A DNA stretch of 21,036 nt from an uncultured Clostridium sp. (GCA_900555045.1 USJW01000088.1:1-21036); one strand, 5' to 3'; shown: positions 6,505-13,731, numbered from the stretch's first letter. Notes: generated from the sequence alone by a model not told the origin. Translations and numbers: made by a program.

Positions 6505-7533
6505 TCATCGCACCTCCTCAAATGTAACCCGCGCTGTCTTTAAGTAATTCCGGATCCGGCCGGCATCCGCCTCGTCCTCCGGCAGCTGAATCAGCATCTG
6601 GCCCATGGCCTTGCCCTCGATATCTCTCGTGTCCGCGTGCATGATGTTCACCGGCACCTTGCAGGCCAGCACCATGTTGGAGATGATGGGCTCCGAGGAC
6701 TCGCGGCCGTCGAAGATGATTCGGATCTGGCGGGAGCTTCCGAAGCTTGTCCGCTGCTGTCCGGCTTCCCCCAAAATCAGCTGCCGCCCGATCTCGGACT
6801 TGGGCCCGGAGAAGATCTCGGACACCTTCCCCACCTCCGCGATGTGGCTGTGGTCGATGATGGCCACCCGGTCGCAGATGGCCTCGATCACCGCCATCTC
6901 GTGGGTGATCACAATCACCGTGATCCCCATCTCCCGGTTGATCTTCTTTAAGAGCTGCAAAATCGACTTGGTGGTGTTGGGGTCCAGGGCGCTGGTGGCC
7001 TCGTCGCAAAGCAGCACCTTGGGGTTGGTCGCCATGGCTCTGGCGATGGCCACCCGCTGCTTCTGTCCGCCGGAGAGCTGCGCCGGGTACGCCTTGGCCC
7101 GCTCCTCAAGCCCCACTAAGGCTAAGAGCTCCTCCGCCCGCTTCTTTGCGTCCGCCTTCCCCACGCCCGCGATCTCCATGGGGAAGCAGATGTTCTGCAG
7201 CACGTTCCGCTGGGCCAACAGGTTGAACTGCTGGAAAATCATGCCCATGGACCGTCTGGCCAGCCGCTTCTGGCGGTCGCTCATGGCCGACAGGTTTTTC
7301 CCCTCAAAAATTACCTTTCCGGAGGTGGGCACCTCCAGATAGTTGATGCAACGCACCAGCGTGCTCTTGCCCGCACCGGACAGGCCGATGATTCCGAATA
7401 TCTCCCCGTTTTTGATCTCCAGGTTGATATCCTCCAGCGCGGTCACCGTGCCGTTTGCTGTGGAAAATTGCTTTCCCAGGCCCTCCAGTTGGATAATCGG
7501 CCCCTGATTCTTCTGTTCCATAGCGCCTTCCAT
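6505..7533 (-). CDS. metN: Methionine ABC transporter ATP-binding protein MetN
   Basis: This is the ATPase of the methionine importer, 342 residues. Visible motifs are Walker A GLSGAGKST (50-58), Q-loop near Gln101, ABC signature LSGGQ (153-157), Walker B VLLCDEATSALD (173-184) and the switch His211. Residues about 265-342 form the C-terminal NIL domain, which binds methionine and inhibits transport in E. coli MetN, so feedback inhibition at the protein level is expected. The ATG at 7533 has GGGAGG 6 nt upstream; MEQ five codons later is an alternative. The gene lies 27 nt downstream of the leader terminator and so depends on readthrough. Confidence 0.95.
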   Translation of the reverse strand: MEGAMEQKNQGPIIQLEGLGKQFSTANGTVTALEDINLEIKNGEIFGIIGLSGAGKSTLVRCINYLEVPTSGKVIFEGKNLSAMSDRQKRLARRSMGMIFQQFNLLAQRNVLQNICFPMEIAGVGKADAKKRAEELLALVGLEERAKAYPAQLSGGQKQRVAIARAMATNPKVLLCDEATSALDPNTTKSILQLLKKINREMGITVIVITHEMAVIEAICDRVAIIDHSHIAEVGKVSEIFSGPKSEIGRQLILGEAGQQRTSFGSSRQIRIIFDGRESSEPIISNMVLACKVPVNIMHADTRDIEGKAMGQMLIQLPEDEADAGRIRNYLKTARVTFEEVR

Positions 7534-7559
7534 TCCTTTCCTCCCGACCGCCGCCCCTT

Positions 7560-7603
7560 AAAAAAACAATAAGGGCCGCATGTCTTGTTAAGACTTGCGG
7601 CCC
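7560..7603 (-). terminator. Leader (attenuator) terminator before metN
   Basis: On the minus strand GGGCCGCA-A-GTCTT (7603-7590) pairs with AAGAC-A-TGCGGCCC (7586-7573). This gives a 14-position stem with a single A-A mismatch and a 3-nt loop, followed by TTATTGTTTTTTT. It sits between the methionine-rich leader ORF and metN, so it must be read through for importer expression. The 3' arm contains CATGCGG, an exact complement of CCGCATG inside the leader ORF (7683-7677). Confidence 0.9.
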
Positions 7604-7663
7604 CAAATGATTTCTCAAAGCGACATTGATCAATTCTCACAATCCATACAGACGAACGCAGAT

Positions 7664-7750
7664 TCAGTTTTCAGCGCATGCGGATACACAGCACATGTAC
7701 ATGCTGTTCATCATATCCATATTCATCTGCATGGCTCTGAACTGTCTCAT
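7664..7750 (-). CDS. Methionine-rich leader peptide of the metNIQ operon
   Basis: This 28-codon ORF begins at ATG 7750 behind an AGGAGG site spaced 5-6 nt away and ends with TGA at 7666-7664. Met occupies positions 1, 7, 9, 11, 13, 14, 17 and 19 (core MQMNMDMMNSMYM), then Cys at 20, 21 and 25. It is the first ORF after a strong promoter. The intrinsic terminator begins about 60 nt past its stop, and metN follows. This matches the leader peptides of amino acid operons, where stalling at codons of the scarce amino acid prevents terminator formation; here the sensed species would be Met-tRNA. The three Cys could add cysteine sensing. An alternative is a Met/Cys-rich metal-binding peptide, but the terminator and the methionine importer downstream make attenuation far more likely. 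No S-box or T-box features are visible in the leader. Confidence 0.85.
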   Translation of the reverse strand: MRQFRAMQMNMDMMNSMYMCCVSACAEN

Positions 7751-7808
7751 GGCTTCCTCCTGTAAGAATTGCTACCATAGTGTTTGACTAGGATTTATCT
7801 TAGTTATG

Positions 7809-7837
7809 AAGATACAACGCCTGACGCCATTTGTCAA
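7809..7837 (-). promoter_or_regulatory. Sigma-A promoter of the metNIQ leader
   Basis: On the minus strand a consensus TTGACA (7837-7832) is followed after exactly 17 nt by TATCTT (7814-7809), placing transcription start near 7802. That gives about 50 nt before the leader ORF. A strong constitutive promoter with regulation after initiation fits an attenuator. Confidence 0.85.
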
Positions 7838-7871
7838 GCTTTTTTTGCAGAACTTTGCGCTCTCAGGCGTT
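7816..7871. repeat. 9-bp inverted repeat bracketing the metNIQ -35 region
   Basis: AACGCCTGA (7816-7824) and TCAGGCGTT (7863-7871) are perfect complements separated by 38 nt. One arm lies in the -35/-10 spacer and the other directly abuts the pepV stop codon. It could be two operator half-sites or a weak transcript end for pepV; no U-run follows in the pepV direction. Confidence 0.5.
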
Positions 7872-7873
7872 CA

Positions 7874-9277
7874 TCAGCCGCAGAGATCCGCGATCACCTG
7901 CGCGAAAATCTTTGCGCTCACGAGCAGCTCGCCGATCACCGCGAACTCATCCGCGCCGTGCATCCGGTTGTCCGTGCCCGGGAGAGCCGCGCCGAAGGCC
8001 ACGCCGTTCTTTAAGCTGTGCACGTAGGTGCCGCCGCCCATGGACTCGCAGCTGCCCTTAAGGCCGGTGTAGTCCTCGTAGGCCGCCAACAGGGTGCGCA
8101 CGAACTCGGAATCTCCGTCCACATGGTGCGGCGGGGTCATGGTGTCGTTGTGCAGGGTGAAGCCCTTGGCCGCCATGTTCTTCTTGATCACGTTCAGGGT
8201 GTTGTCCACGGTGGAGCAGATGGGGCAGCGGCTGTCAAACTCGCCGTCCAGGCTCTCCGCGTCCACATTCAGCATGCTGAACGCCAGGGTCAGCTTGCCG
8301 GACAGCTCATCGCTCATCTCCACGCCCAGCGCTCTGCCGTTCACCTCGCCGTGAGGCATGAGCTCCAGCAGCTTCTTTAAGGCCTCGATCTGGGGACAGG
8401 CTGCAAGGGGCAGACTTGTCACAAGGCATAAAAGGCCGGTCAGCGCGTTCTTGCCCTCGTGGGGTGTGGACGCGTGGGCGCCCTCGCCGACAGCCGTGAT
8501 GTGCACGCCCTCAGCCTTCTCAGAAAACTGGAACTGGATTCCGGTCTCCTTCTCCGCCTTGTCGGCGGCAGCGGTCAGCTCCGCCACGGAGAGTCCCTCC
8601 ACAACGGCGTAGGCCTTTCCGGGCACCACGTTGACCTTCACGCCGGCGTTTAAACTCACCAGGCGCGGGCTGGCGTCGGATTTCTCCCAGGAAGCTGTGA
8701 AATGTCCGGCCAGGCGGCCCTTCTCAATGTTCACCACAGGGAATGCGCCGTCGGGCGAGAAGGTCATGGGCGCTTCCTCCTCCACGCTGTAGTAGTGCTT
8801 GATGTCGGTGCTTCCGCACTCCTCGTCCGTGCCCAGGATCAGGCGCACGTTCTTCTTCACGGGAATTCCAAGCTCCTTCACCGCGCGCAGGGCGTACAGG
8901 GCGGCCACTGCCGGTCCCTTGTCGTCGGCGGTTCCGCGGCCGAACAGCTTTCCGTCCTTCTCCACCGGCTCAAAGGGCTCGGTGACCGTCCAGCCCTCGC
9001 CGGCCGGAACCACGTCCAGATGGGCCAGGATGTCCAGATGGGACTCCTTGTCGTTTAAATCCACTGTTCCCACGTAGTTGTCGTAATTCTTGATGGAAAA
9101 GCCGTAGCCCTCCGCCATCCTGAGCGCCGCATTCAGCGCCATAAAGGGTCCCTCGCCGTAGGGCTTTCCCTCCACATAGGGCATCTTCTCGCTGTTGATG
9201 CGGCACAGGGTGCAGATGTCGTCGATCATCTCCTGGCGGTGGCTGTTGATATACTGCTCAATCTCATTCTTGTACAT
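7874..9277 (-). CDS. pepV: M20 family dipeptidase PepV (Sapep-like)
   Basis: This is a cytosolic zinc dipeptidase that cleaves dipeptides to free amino acids, 467 residues from ATG 9277. That start is chosen because AAAGGAG lies 5 nt upstream; an ATG six codons earlier (9295) overlaps this site. The catalytic layout is intact. HLDVVPAG carries metal ligand His86 and catalytic Asp88, GRGTADDKGP carries the bridging Asp (about 118-119), and TDEECGS carries Glu152 (general base) and Glu153. The lid domain lies between about 180 and 380, and a late conserved block has GGGTYVHSLKNGVAFGAALPG. It follows yqeY after 46 nt and precedes the metNIQ promoter. Peptide breakdown next to methionine import may be coincidental. 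Confidence 0.93.
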   Translation of the reverse strand: MYKNEIEQYINSHRQEMIDDICTLCRINSEKMPYVEGKPYGEGPFMALNAALRMAEGYGFSIKNYDNYVGTVDLNDKESHLDILAHLDVVPAGEGWTVTEPFEPVEKDGKLFGRGTADDKGPAVAALYALRAVKELGIPVKKNVRLILGTDEECGSTDIKHYYSVEEEAPMTFSPDGAFPVVNIEKGRLAGHFTASWEKSDASPRLVSLNAGVKVNVVPGKAYAVVEGLSVAELTAAADKAEKETGIQFQFSEKAEGVHITAVGEGAHASTPHEGKNALTGLLCLVTSLPLAACPQIEALKKLLELMPHGEVNGRALGVEMSDELSGKLTLAFSMLNVDAESLDGEFDSRCPICSTVDNTLNVIKKNMAAKGFTLHNDTMTPPHHVDGDSEFVRTLLAAYEDYTGLKGSCESMGGGTYVHSLKNGVAFGAALPGTDNRMHGADEFAVIGELLVSAKIFAQVIADLCG

Positions 9278-9323
9278 AAAAACTCCTTTCCCCATCCTTT
9301 TTATTCATACCGCTTACGCGGGT

Positions 9324-9770
9324 CTATTTCATCATGGATGCAAGGGTCTCATTGACCACCTTGCCATCCGCCTTGCCCTTCACCCGGGGCATCAGAACCT
9401 TCATGATCGCTCCCTTGTCCTTGGGCGTCGGGGCCTCGATCCCCAGCTCGGAGAGCACCTCCTTTATCACCGCAAGGATCTGGTCCGCCGTCATATCCGC
9501 GGGGGCAAACTCCTTGTACACGGCCAAGCGGGCGGCAGCCTCGTCCCGGATATCCTGGCGGTCCGCCGGGGCGGTGTCAAAGGTCTCCTGGGTCTGCTTG
9601 ATCTCCTTCTTCACGATGGCGTTCGCCTCGTCCTCAGTCAGCGGCTCGCGCTTGTCGATCTCCGCGTTCTTGAGCGCGGACAGAAGCATGGACAGCGCAT
9701 CCTTGCGCGCTTTATCTTTCGCCTTCATGGCGGCAACCATGGCGGATCTCACTTCGTCAATTTTACTCAT
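9324..9770 (-). CDS. yqeY: YqeY/GatB-like domain protein
   Basis: This 148-residue all-helical protein of the YqeY family resembles the tail domain of the GatB amidotransferase subunit that contacts tRNA. The N-terminal helix (RSAMVAAMKAKDKARKDALSMLLSALKNAEI) and the C-terminal block (PKDKGAIMKVLMPRVKGKADGKVVNETLASM) match the family across its full length. The precise function is not established; a role in tRNA or amidotransferase handling is inferred from the fold. It starts 29 nt after the prfC stop. A strong AAGGAGGT site lies about 13 nt before the ATG, longer than ideal, but no alternative in-frame start is closer. It is probably co-transcribed with prfC and pepV. Confidence 0.93.
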   Translation of the reverse strand: MSKIDEVRSAMVAAMKAKDKARKDALSMLLSALKNAEIDKREPLTEDEANAIVKKEIKQTQETFDTAPADRQDIRDEAAARLAVYKEFAPADMTADQILAVIKEVLSELGIEAPTPKDKGAIMKVLMPRVKGKADGKVVNETLASMMK

Positions 9771-9799
9771 AGTCGATTTTGGTACCTCCTTGTATTGAT

Positions 9800-11404
9800 T
9801 TAGGCCTTTCCGAATTCCGACAGCTTTAAGCCCGGGTTCCGCTCCAGGACCATGCCCACGCTCCAGCTGTTGATGAACAGCAGAAGCGGATTGTCCTTCA
9901 GGTCCTTGATGCGCTTCATGTCGGACGTTCCCTGGATTCTGGCCACGTCGATCTCCTCCGGATTCTCCACCCAGCGGATGTACTCGAAGGGCAGCTTCTC
10001 CAGAGCCACCTCCACGTTATACTCATTCTTCAGCCGGTAGGTCAGCACCTCAAACTGCAGAACGCCCACCACGCCCACGATGATCTCCTCCATGCCGGAG
10101 TTAAACTCCTGGAAGATCTGGATGGCGCCCTCCTGGGCGATCTGGTTCACGCCCTTGATGAACTGCTTGCGCTTCATGGTGTCCACCTGGCGCACCCTGG
10201 CGAAGTGCTCGGGGGCGAAGGTGGGGATTCCCTCAAACTCAAACTTGTCGTTGGAGGAGCACAGCGTGTCCCCGATGGAGAAGATTCCGGGGTCGAACAC
10301 GCCGATGATGTCCCCGGCGTAGGCCTCCTCCACAATCTTGCGGTCCTGGGCCATCAGCTGCTGGGGCTGGGTCAGGCGGATCTTGCGGCCGCCCTGGACG
10401 TGGTTCACCTCCATGCCCGCCTCGAACTTGCCGGAGCAGATGCGCATGAACGCGATCCGGTCCCGGTGGGCCTTGTTCATGTTCGCCTGGATCTTGAACA
10501 CGAAGGCGGAGAAATCCGGACGGAATGGGTCGATCTCCCCCTGCAGCGCCATTCTTGGAAGGGGGGAGGTGGTCATTTTCAGGAAATGCTCCAGGAACGT
10601 CTCCACGCCGAAGTTGGTCAGCGCGGACCCGAAGAACACCGGGGATAAGTCTCCACGCTGCACACGCTCCATGTCCAGCTCGTCGCTGGCCCCGTCGAGG
10701 AGCTCGATGTCATCCTGGAGCTGCTGGTAGTAAACCGGCCCCACCAGAGCGTTTAAGTCCGTGGAGTCCACGTCGTACTCCTGGCTCTCCACCTCCTTTG
10801 CGCCGCCCATGGCCGCCGTGAAGGTGGTGATTTTCCTGGTAAAGCGGTCGTACACGCCCTTGAAGTTCTTGCCGCAGCCGATGGGCCAGTTCACCGGGCA
10901 GGTGCGGATTCCCAGCACGTCCTCGATCTCGTCCAGCAGCTCGTAGGGATCTCTGGCCTCACGGTCGAACTTGTTGATAAAGGTAAAAATCGGGATGTGG
11001 CGCATCACACAGACCTTGAACAGCTTGATGGTCTGTGCCTCAACGCCCTTGGAGCCGTCGATCACCATCACCGCGGAGTCCGCCGCCATCAGTGTGCGGT
11101 AGGTGTCCTCGGAGAAGTCCTGGTGTCCCGGGGTGTCCAGAATGTTGATGCAGTATCCCTCGTAGTTAAACTGCATGGCGGAGGAGGTGACGGAAATTCC
11201 CCTCTCCTTCTCGATGTCCATCCAGTCGGACACCGCGTGCTTTGCCGCCTTTCTCCCCTTAACTGTTCCCGCCAGGTTGATTGCGCCTCCGTACAGCAGG
11301 AATTTCTCCGTCAGCGTGGTCTTACCGGCATCGGGGTGGGAAATGATGGCGAATGTTCTGCGTTTTTTTATTTCCTCTTTCATCTGATCTAAGGTCTGTG
11401 ACAA
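9800..11404 (-). CDS. prfC: Peptide chain release factor 3 (RF3)
   Basis: This is a translational GTPase that removes RF1/RF2 from the ribosome after termination. It has 534 residues with a complete G domain: P-loop SHPDAGKTT (22-30), RGISVTSS switch region (69-75), DTPGH (90-94) and NKFD (144-147). Domains II and III follow, with the RF3-typical AFVFKIQANMNKAHRDRIAFMRICSG and NVEVALEKLPFEYIRWVENPEEI. The start appears to be TTG at 11404, because GGAGG lies 9 nt upstream. The first ATG, seven codons later, has no ribosome binding site but would still keep the G domain. Non-ATG initiation and a structured leader suggest translational tuning. It has its own promoter at 11475-11503. Confidence 0.95.
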   Translation of the reverse strand: MSQTLDQMKEEIKKRRTFAIISHPDAGKTTLTEKFLLYGGAINLAGTVKGRKAAKHAVSDWMDIEKERGISVTSSAMQFNYEGYCINILDTPGHQDFSEDTYRTLMAADSAVMVIDGSKGVEAQTIKLFKVCVMRHIPIFTFINKFDREARDPYELLDEIEDVLGIRTCPVNWPIGCGKNFKGVYDRFTRKITTFTAAMGGAKEVESQEYDVDSTDLNALVGPVYYQQLQDDIELLDGASDELDMERVQRGDLSPVFFGSALTNFGVETFLEHFLKMTTSPLPRMALQGEIDPFRPDFSAFVFKIQANMNKAHRDRIAFMRICSGKFEAGMEVNHVQGGRKIRLTQPQQLMAQDRKIVEEAYAGDIIGVFDPGIFSIGDTLCSSNDKFEFEGIPTFAPEHFARVRQVDTMKRKQFIKGVNQIAQEGAIQIFQEFNSGMEEIIVGVVGVLQFEVLTYRLKNEYNVEVALEKLPFEYIRWVENPEEIDVARIQGTSDMKRIKDLKDNPLLLFINSWSVGMVLERNPGLKLSEFGKA

Positions 11405-11413
11405 GTCTTTCGT

Positions 11414-11465
11414 CCTCCATCTGTTTTTCGCTCAAAAGATGGACGCACTGCTCCGGTACGTCCAT
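11414..11465 (-). promoter_or_regulatory. Leader of prfC with two mutually exclusive hairpins
   Basis: On the minus strand ATGGACGTAC (11465-11456) and GTGCGTCCAT (11448-11439) form a 10-bp stem (one G-U) with a 7-nt loop, followed by CTTTTGAG. Alternatively CCATCT (11442-11437) pairs with AGATGG (11422-11417), which overlaps the GGAGG ribosome binding site of prfC. The two structures share bases 11439-11442, so they compete. Confidence 0.45.
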
Positions 11466-11474
11466 ATCCATTTC

Positions 11475-11503
11475 ATTCTAGTATGATTGCCCGCTAAAGT
11501 CAA
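11475..11503 (-). promoter_or_regulatory. Sigma-A promoter of prfC
   Basis: On the minus strand TTGACT (11503-11498) and TAGAAT (11480-11475) are separated by 17 nt, in the gap between coaBC and prfC. Confidence 0.75.
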
Positions 11504-11517
11504 GGTGTTTCCTGCGC

Positions 11518-12717
11518 TCAGGCTCCGCCCTGGCGCGCGGTAATCTCCGACAAAAGCCGGTGGGCCACCTCATCCTTAGAGAGGATGGGAAACTCCGTCA
11601 CTCCATCTTTGGTGATGAGCGTCACCACGTTGGTGTCCGTGCCGAACCCGGCCCCCGCCACCTTTAGGTTGTTGGCCACGATCATGTCCACATGCTTTTT
11701 CTCAAGCTTCGCCGCAGAGTTCTCCAGCATATTCTGGGTCTCCATGGAGAAGCCGCACAGAAACTGTCCCGGCCTGCGGTGGTTCCCCAGCCAGCCAAGG
11801 ATGTCGTCCGTCCGCTCTAAGGCGATGGCCATGTCCCCGTCCGTCTTCTTGATCTTCTCAGAGCCCACGGTCTGGGGCCGGTAGTCTGCCACGGCCGCCG
11901 ACTTGATGATGATGTCCTGGTCCCCGCTGCGCCCGGTCACCGCCTCGAACATCTCCCTGGCGCTCTCCACCGGCACCACGTCCACGAACATGGGCGGCTT
12001 TAAATTCACCGGCCCTGTGACAAGCGTCACCGCTGCGCCCCGGTAGGCCGCGGCCCTGGCGATGGCGTAGCCCATTTTTCCGGTGGAGCGGTTGGTGATA
12101 AAGCGCACCGGGTCGATGGACTCCCTGGTGGGGCCGGCGGTCACCAGCACGCGCTTCCCGGCCAGGTCCTTCTCAAAGCCCACCTCCCGGACAATGTGCT
12201 CAAACAGCGCCTCCGGCTCCGGCATCTTCCCCGCGCCGGTGTCCCCGCAGGCCAGATACCCCGTGGCCGGGGTGATCACCTCCATGCCGTAGCGGCGGCA
12301 GATCTCTAAGTTGTCCTGGACGATGGGGTTCTCGTACATGTTGGTGTTCATGGCCGGGGCCAGAATCTTCTTGCAGCGGCAGGCCAGCACGGTGGTGGTC
12401 AGCATGTCGTCCGCGATTCCGTGGGCCAGCTTGGCGATCACGTTGGCCGAGGCCGGGGCGATCATCACCACGTCCGCCTGCTTGGCGATGGAGACGTGCT
12501 CCACGCTGAACTCAAAATTCCGGTCAAAGGTGTCCACCAGGCACTTCCGGCCGGTCAGGGTCTCAAAGGTGATGGGGTTGATAAAGTTTGTGGCGTTTCT
12601 CGTCATGAGCACCTGGACAGTTGCCCCCTGCTTCACCAGCATACTGGCGAGGGATGCGATTTTATAGGCCGCAATGCTCCCGGTCACGCCCAGAAGCACG
12701 CATTTATTCTTCAACAT
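11518..12717 (-). CDS. coaBC: Bifunctional phosphopantothenoylcysteine decarboxylase/synthetase CoaBC (Dfp)
   Basis: This enzyme joins cysteine to 4'-phosphopantothenate (CoaB) and decarboxylates the product to 4'-phosphopantetheine (CoaC) in coenzyme A synthesis. It has 399 residues from ATG 12717, chosen because GAGGAGGAA lies upstream; a longer frame from 12759 has no comparable site. The N-terminal flavodoxin-like CoaC domain (about 1-180) has GVTGSIAAYK, catalytic His74 in VEHVSIA, the substrate clamp PAMNTNMYENP (121-131) and active-site Cys157 in GYLACGDTGAGKMPEP. The CoaB domain begins near residue 188 with VLVTAGPTRESIDPVRFITN. The order is the usual CoaC then CoaB fusion. It is divergent from coaX, which supplies its substrate. 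Confidence 0.96.
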   Translation of the reverse strand: MLKNKCVLLGVTGSIAAYKIASLASMLVKQGATVQVLMTRNATNFINPITFETLTGRKCLVDTFDRNFEFSVEHVSIAKQADVVMIAPASANVIAKLAHGIADDMLTTTVLACRCKKILAPAMNTNMYENPIVQDNLEICRRYGMEVITPATGYLACGDTGAGKMPEPEALFEHIVREVGFEKDLAGKRVLVTAGPTRESIDPVRFITNRSTGKMGYAIARAAAYRGAAVTLVTGPVNLKPPMFVDVVPVESAREMFEAVTGRSGDQDIIIKSAAVADYRPQTVGSEKIKKTDGDMAIALERTDDILGWLGNHRRPGQFLCGFSMETQNMLENSAAKLEKKHVDMIVANNLKVAGAGFGTDTNVVTLITKDGVTEFPILSKDEVAHRLLSEITARQGGA

Positions 12718-12742
12718 TTGAGTTCCTCCTCGTGCATTTTTC

Positions 12743-12785
12743 TTGTATCCGATTTCCATCTATGCTACAATCATCATGATATCAT
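12743..12785 (+). promoter_or_regulatory. Sigma-A promoter of coaX with a downstream 10-bp palindrome
   Basis: TTGTAT (12743-12748) and TACAAT (12766-12771) are spaced 17 nt apart. The perfect palindrome ATGATATCAT (12776-12785) covers the expected transcription start and sits between the divergent coaX and coaBC genes, so it could be a shared operator. No clear minus-strand promoter for coaBC was identified here. Confidence 0.65.
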
Positions 12786-12815
12786 AATTTTCCAATCATT
12801 GAAAGGAGTTCCCTT

Positions 12816-13580
12816 ATGATTTTAGCCATAGACATGGGCAACACCAACACCGTCATCGGCGGCATCGATGAGAAAAAAACATATTTTATTGAGCGCGTGA
12901 CCACCGACCAGAACCGCACGGACACAGAGTATGCGGTCAGCTTTAAAAATATCCTGGAGATGTGCGGCATCGATGTGAAGGACATCGAGGGCGCCATCCT
13001 CTCCTCCGTGGTTCCGCCGTTAAATTCGGTCATCCTCTCCGCCGTGGAGAAGGTCACCGGCATACGCCCCCTCCTGGTGGGCTCCGGCATGAAGACCGGA
13101 ATGAACATTCTGATGGACAACCCCAAGGCCGTGGGAAGCGACCAGATCGTGGACGCCGTGGCCGCCAGCCATGACCACCCGCTGCCCCTTATCGTCATCG
13201 ACATGGGCACCGCCACCACCATGTGCGTGGTGGACAAGAACCGCAACTACATCGGCGGAATCATCCTGCCGGGCCTCAAGGTCTCCTTGGACTCCTTAAG
13301 CTCCAAGACCGCCCAGCTGCCCTACATCAGCCTGGAGGTGCCGGAGCGCACCATCGGCAAGAACACCATCGACTGCATGCGCGCCGGAATCATTTTCGGC
13401 AACGTGGACATGATCGACGGGATCATCGACCGCATGGAAAAAGAGCTTGGGCAGCCGGCCACCGTCGTGGCCACCGGAGGCCTTGCCCGCTTCATCACCC
13501 CCATGTGCCGTCACAAAATCATCTGCGACGACGCTCTGCTGCTGAAGGGATTGCTGATCCTTTATCAGAAAAACAAATAA
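12816..13580 (+). CDS. coaX: Type III pantothenate kinase CoaX
   Basis: This enzyme phosphorylates pantothenate, the first committed step of coenzyme A synthesis. It has 254 residues of the ASKHA fold. The N-terminal phosphate loop MILAIDMGNTNTVIGG carries catalytic Asp6. The family dimer/pantothenate motif, usually GADR, is GSDQ here (107-110, VGSDQIVDAVAA). The second phosphate motif is VIDMGTATTMCVVD with Asp129, followed by GGIILPGLKVSLDSL. Type III kinases are not feedback-inhibited by CoA and need a monovalent cation. AAAGGAG precedes the ATG. A terminator at 13655-13696 follows. The divergent coaBC supplies the next two pathway steps. Confidence 0.95.
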   Translation: MILAIDMGNTNTVIGGIDEKKTYFIERVTTDQNRTDTEYAVSFKNILEMCGIDVKDIEGAILSSVVPPLNSVILSAVEKVTGIRPLLVGSGMKTGMNILMDNPKAVGSDQIVDAVAASHDHPLPLIVIDMGTATTMCVVDKNRNYIGGIILPGLKVSLDSLSSKTAQLPYISLEVPERTIGKNTIDCMRAGIIFGNVDMIDGIIDRMEKELGQPATVVATGGLARFITPMCRHKIICDDALLLKGLLILYQKNK

Positions 13581-13597
13581 TCTGTTTACAGCAGTTT

Positions 13598-13626
13598 GTC
13601 CGGCTCATCTTCCTGACAAGCCGGAC
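13598..13626 (+). other. Perfect 8-bp hairpin downstream of coaX
   Basis: GTCCGGCT (13598-13605) pairs with AGCCGGAC (13619-13626) around a 13-nt loop. No U-run follows, and the real terminator lies 29 nt further on. It may stabilise the 3' end of the transcript. Confidence 0.45.
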
Positions 13627-13654
13627 TGTTACAGAATTTTCCAACTTTTTCAAA

Positions 13655-13696
13655 AGAGCCCGCAAGCCTTGAAAATTGCGGGTTCTTTTTATTTTT
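13655..13696 (+). terminator. Intrinsic terminator of coaX
   Basis: AGAGCCCGCAA (13655-13665) and TTGCGGGTTCT (13676-13686) form an 11-bp stem with one G-U pair, followed by TTTTATTTTT. Confidence 0.9.
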
Positions 13697-13731
13697 GCAA
13701 AATACTGGAAAAGTTTTTCTGCCCCCATGTC

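Noticed and set aside
7604..7802. SAM (S-box) riboswitch or T-box in the metN leader
   Set aside because: No S-box core motifs (such as the GATGAAACC-like segment) and no T-box sequence (AGGGTGGNACCGCG) were seen. The leader is occupied by the Met-rich ORF.
11432..11476. 14-codon ORF (MKWIWTYRSSASIF) before prfC
   Set aside because: Its ATG overlaps the -10 box of the prfC promoter, so it would not be in the transcript, and it has no ribosome binding site.
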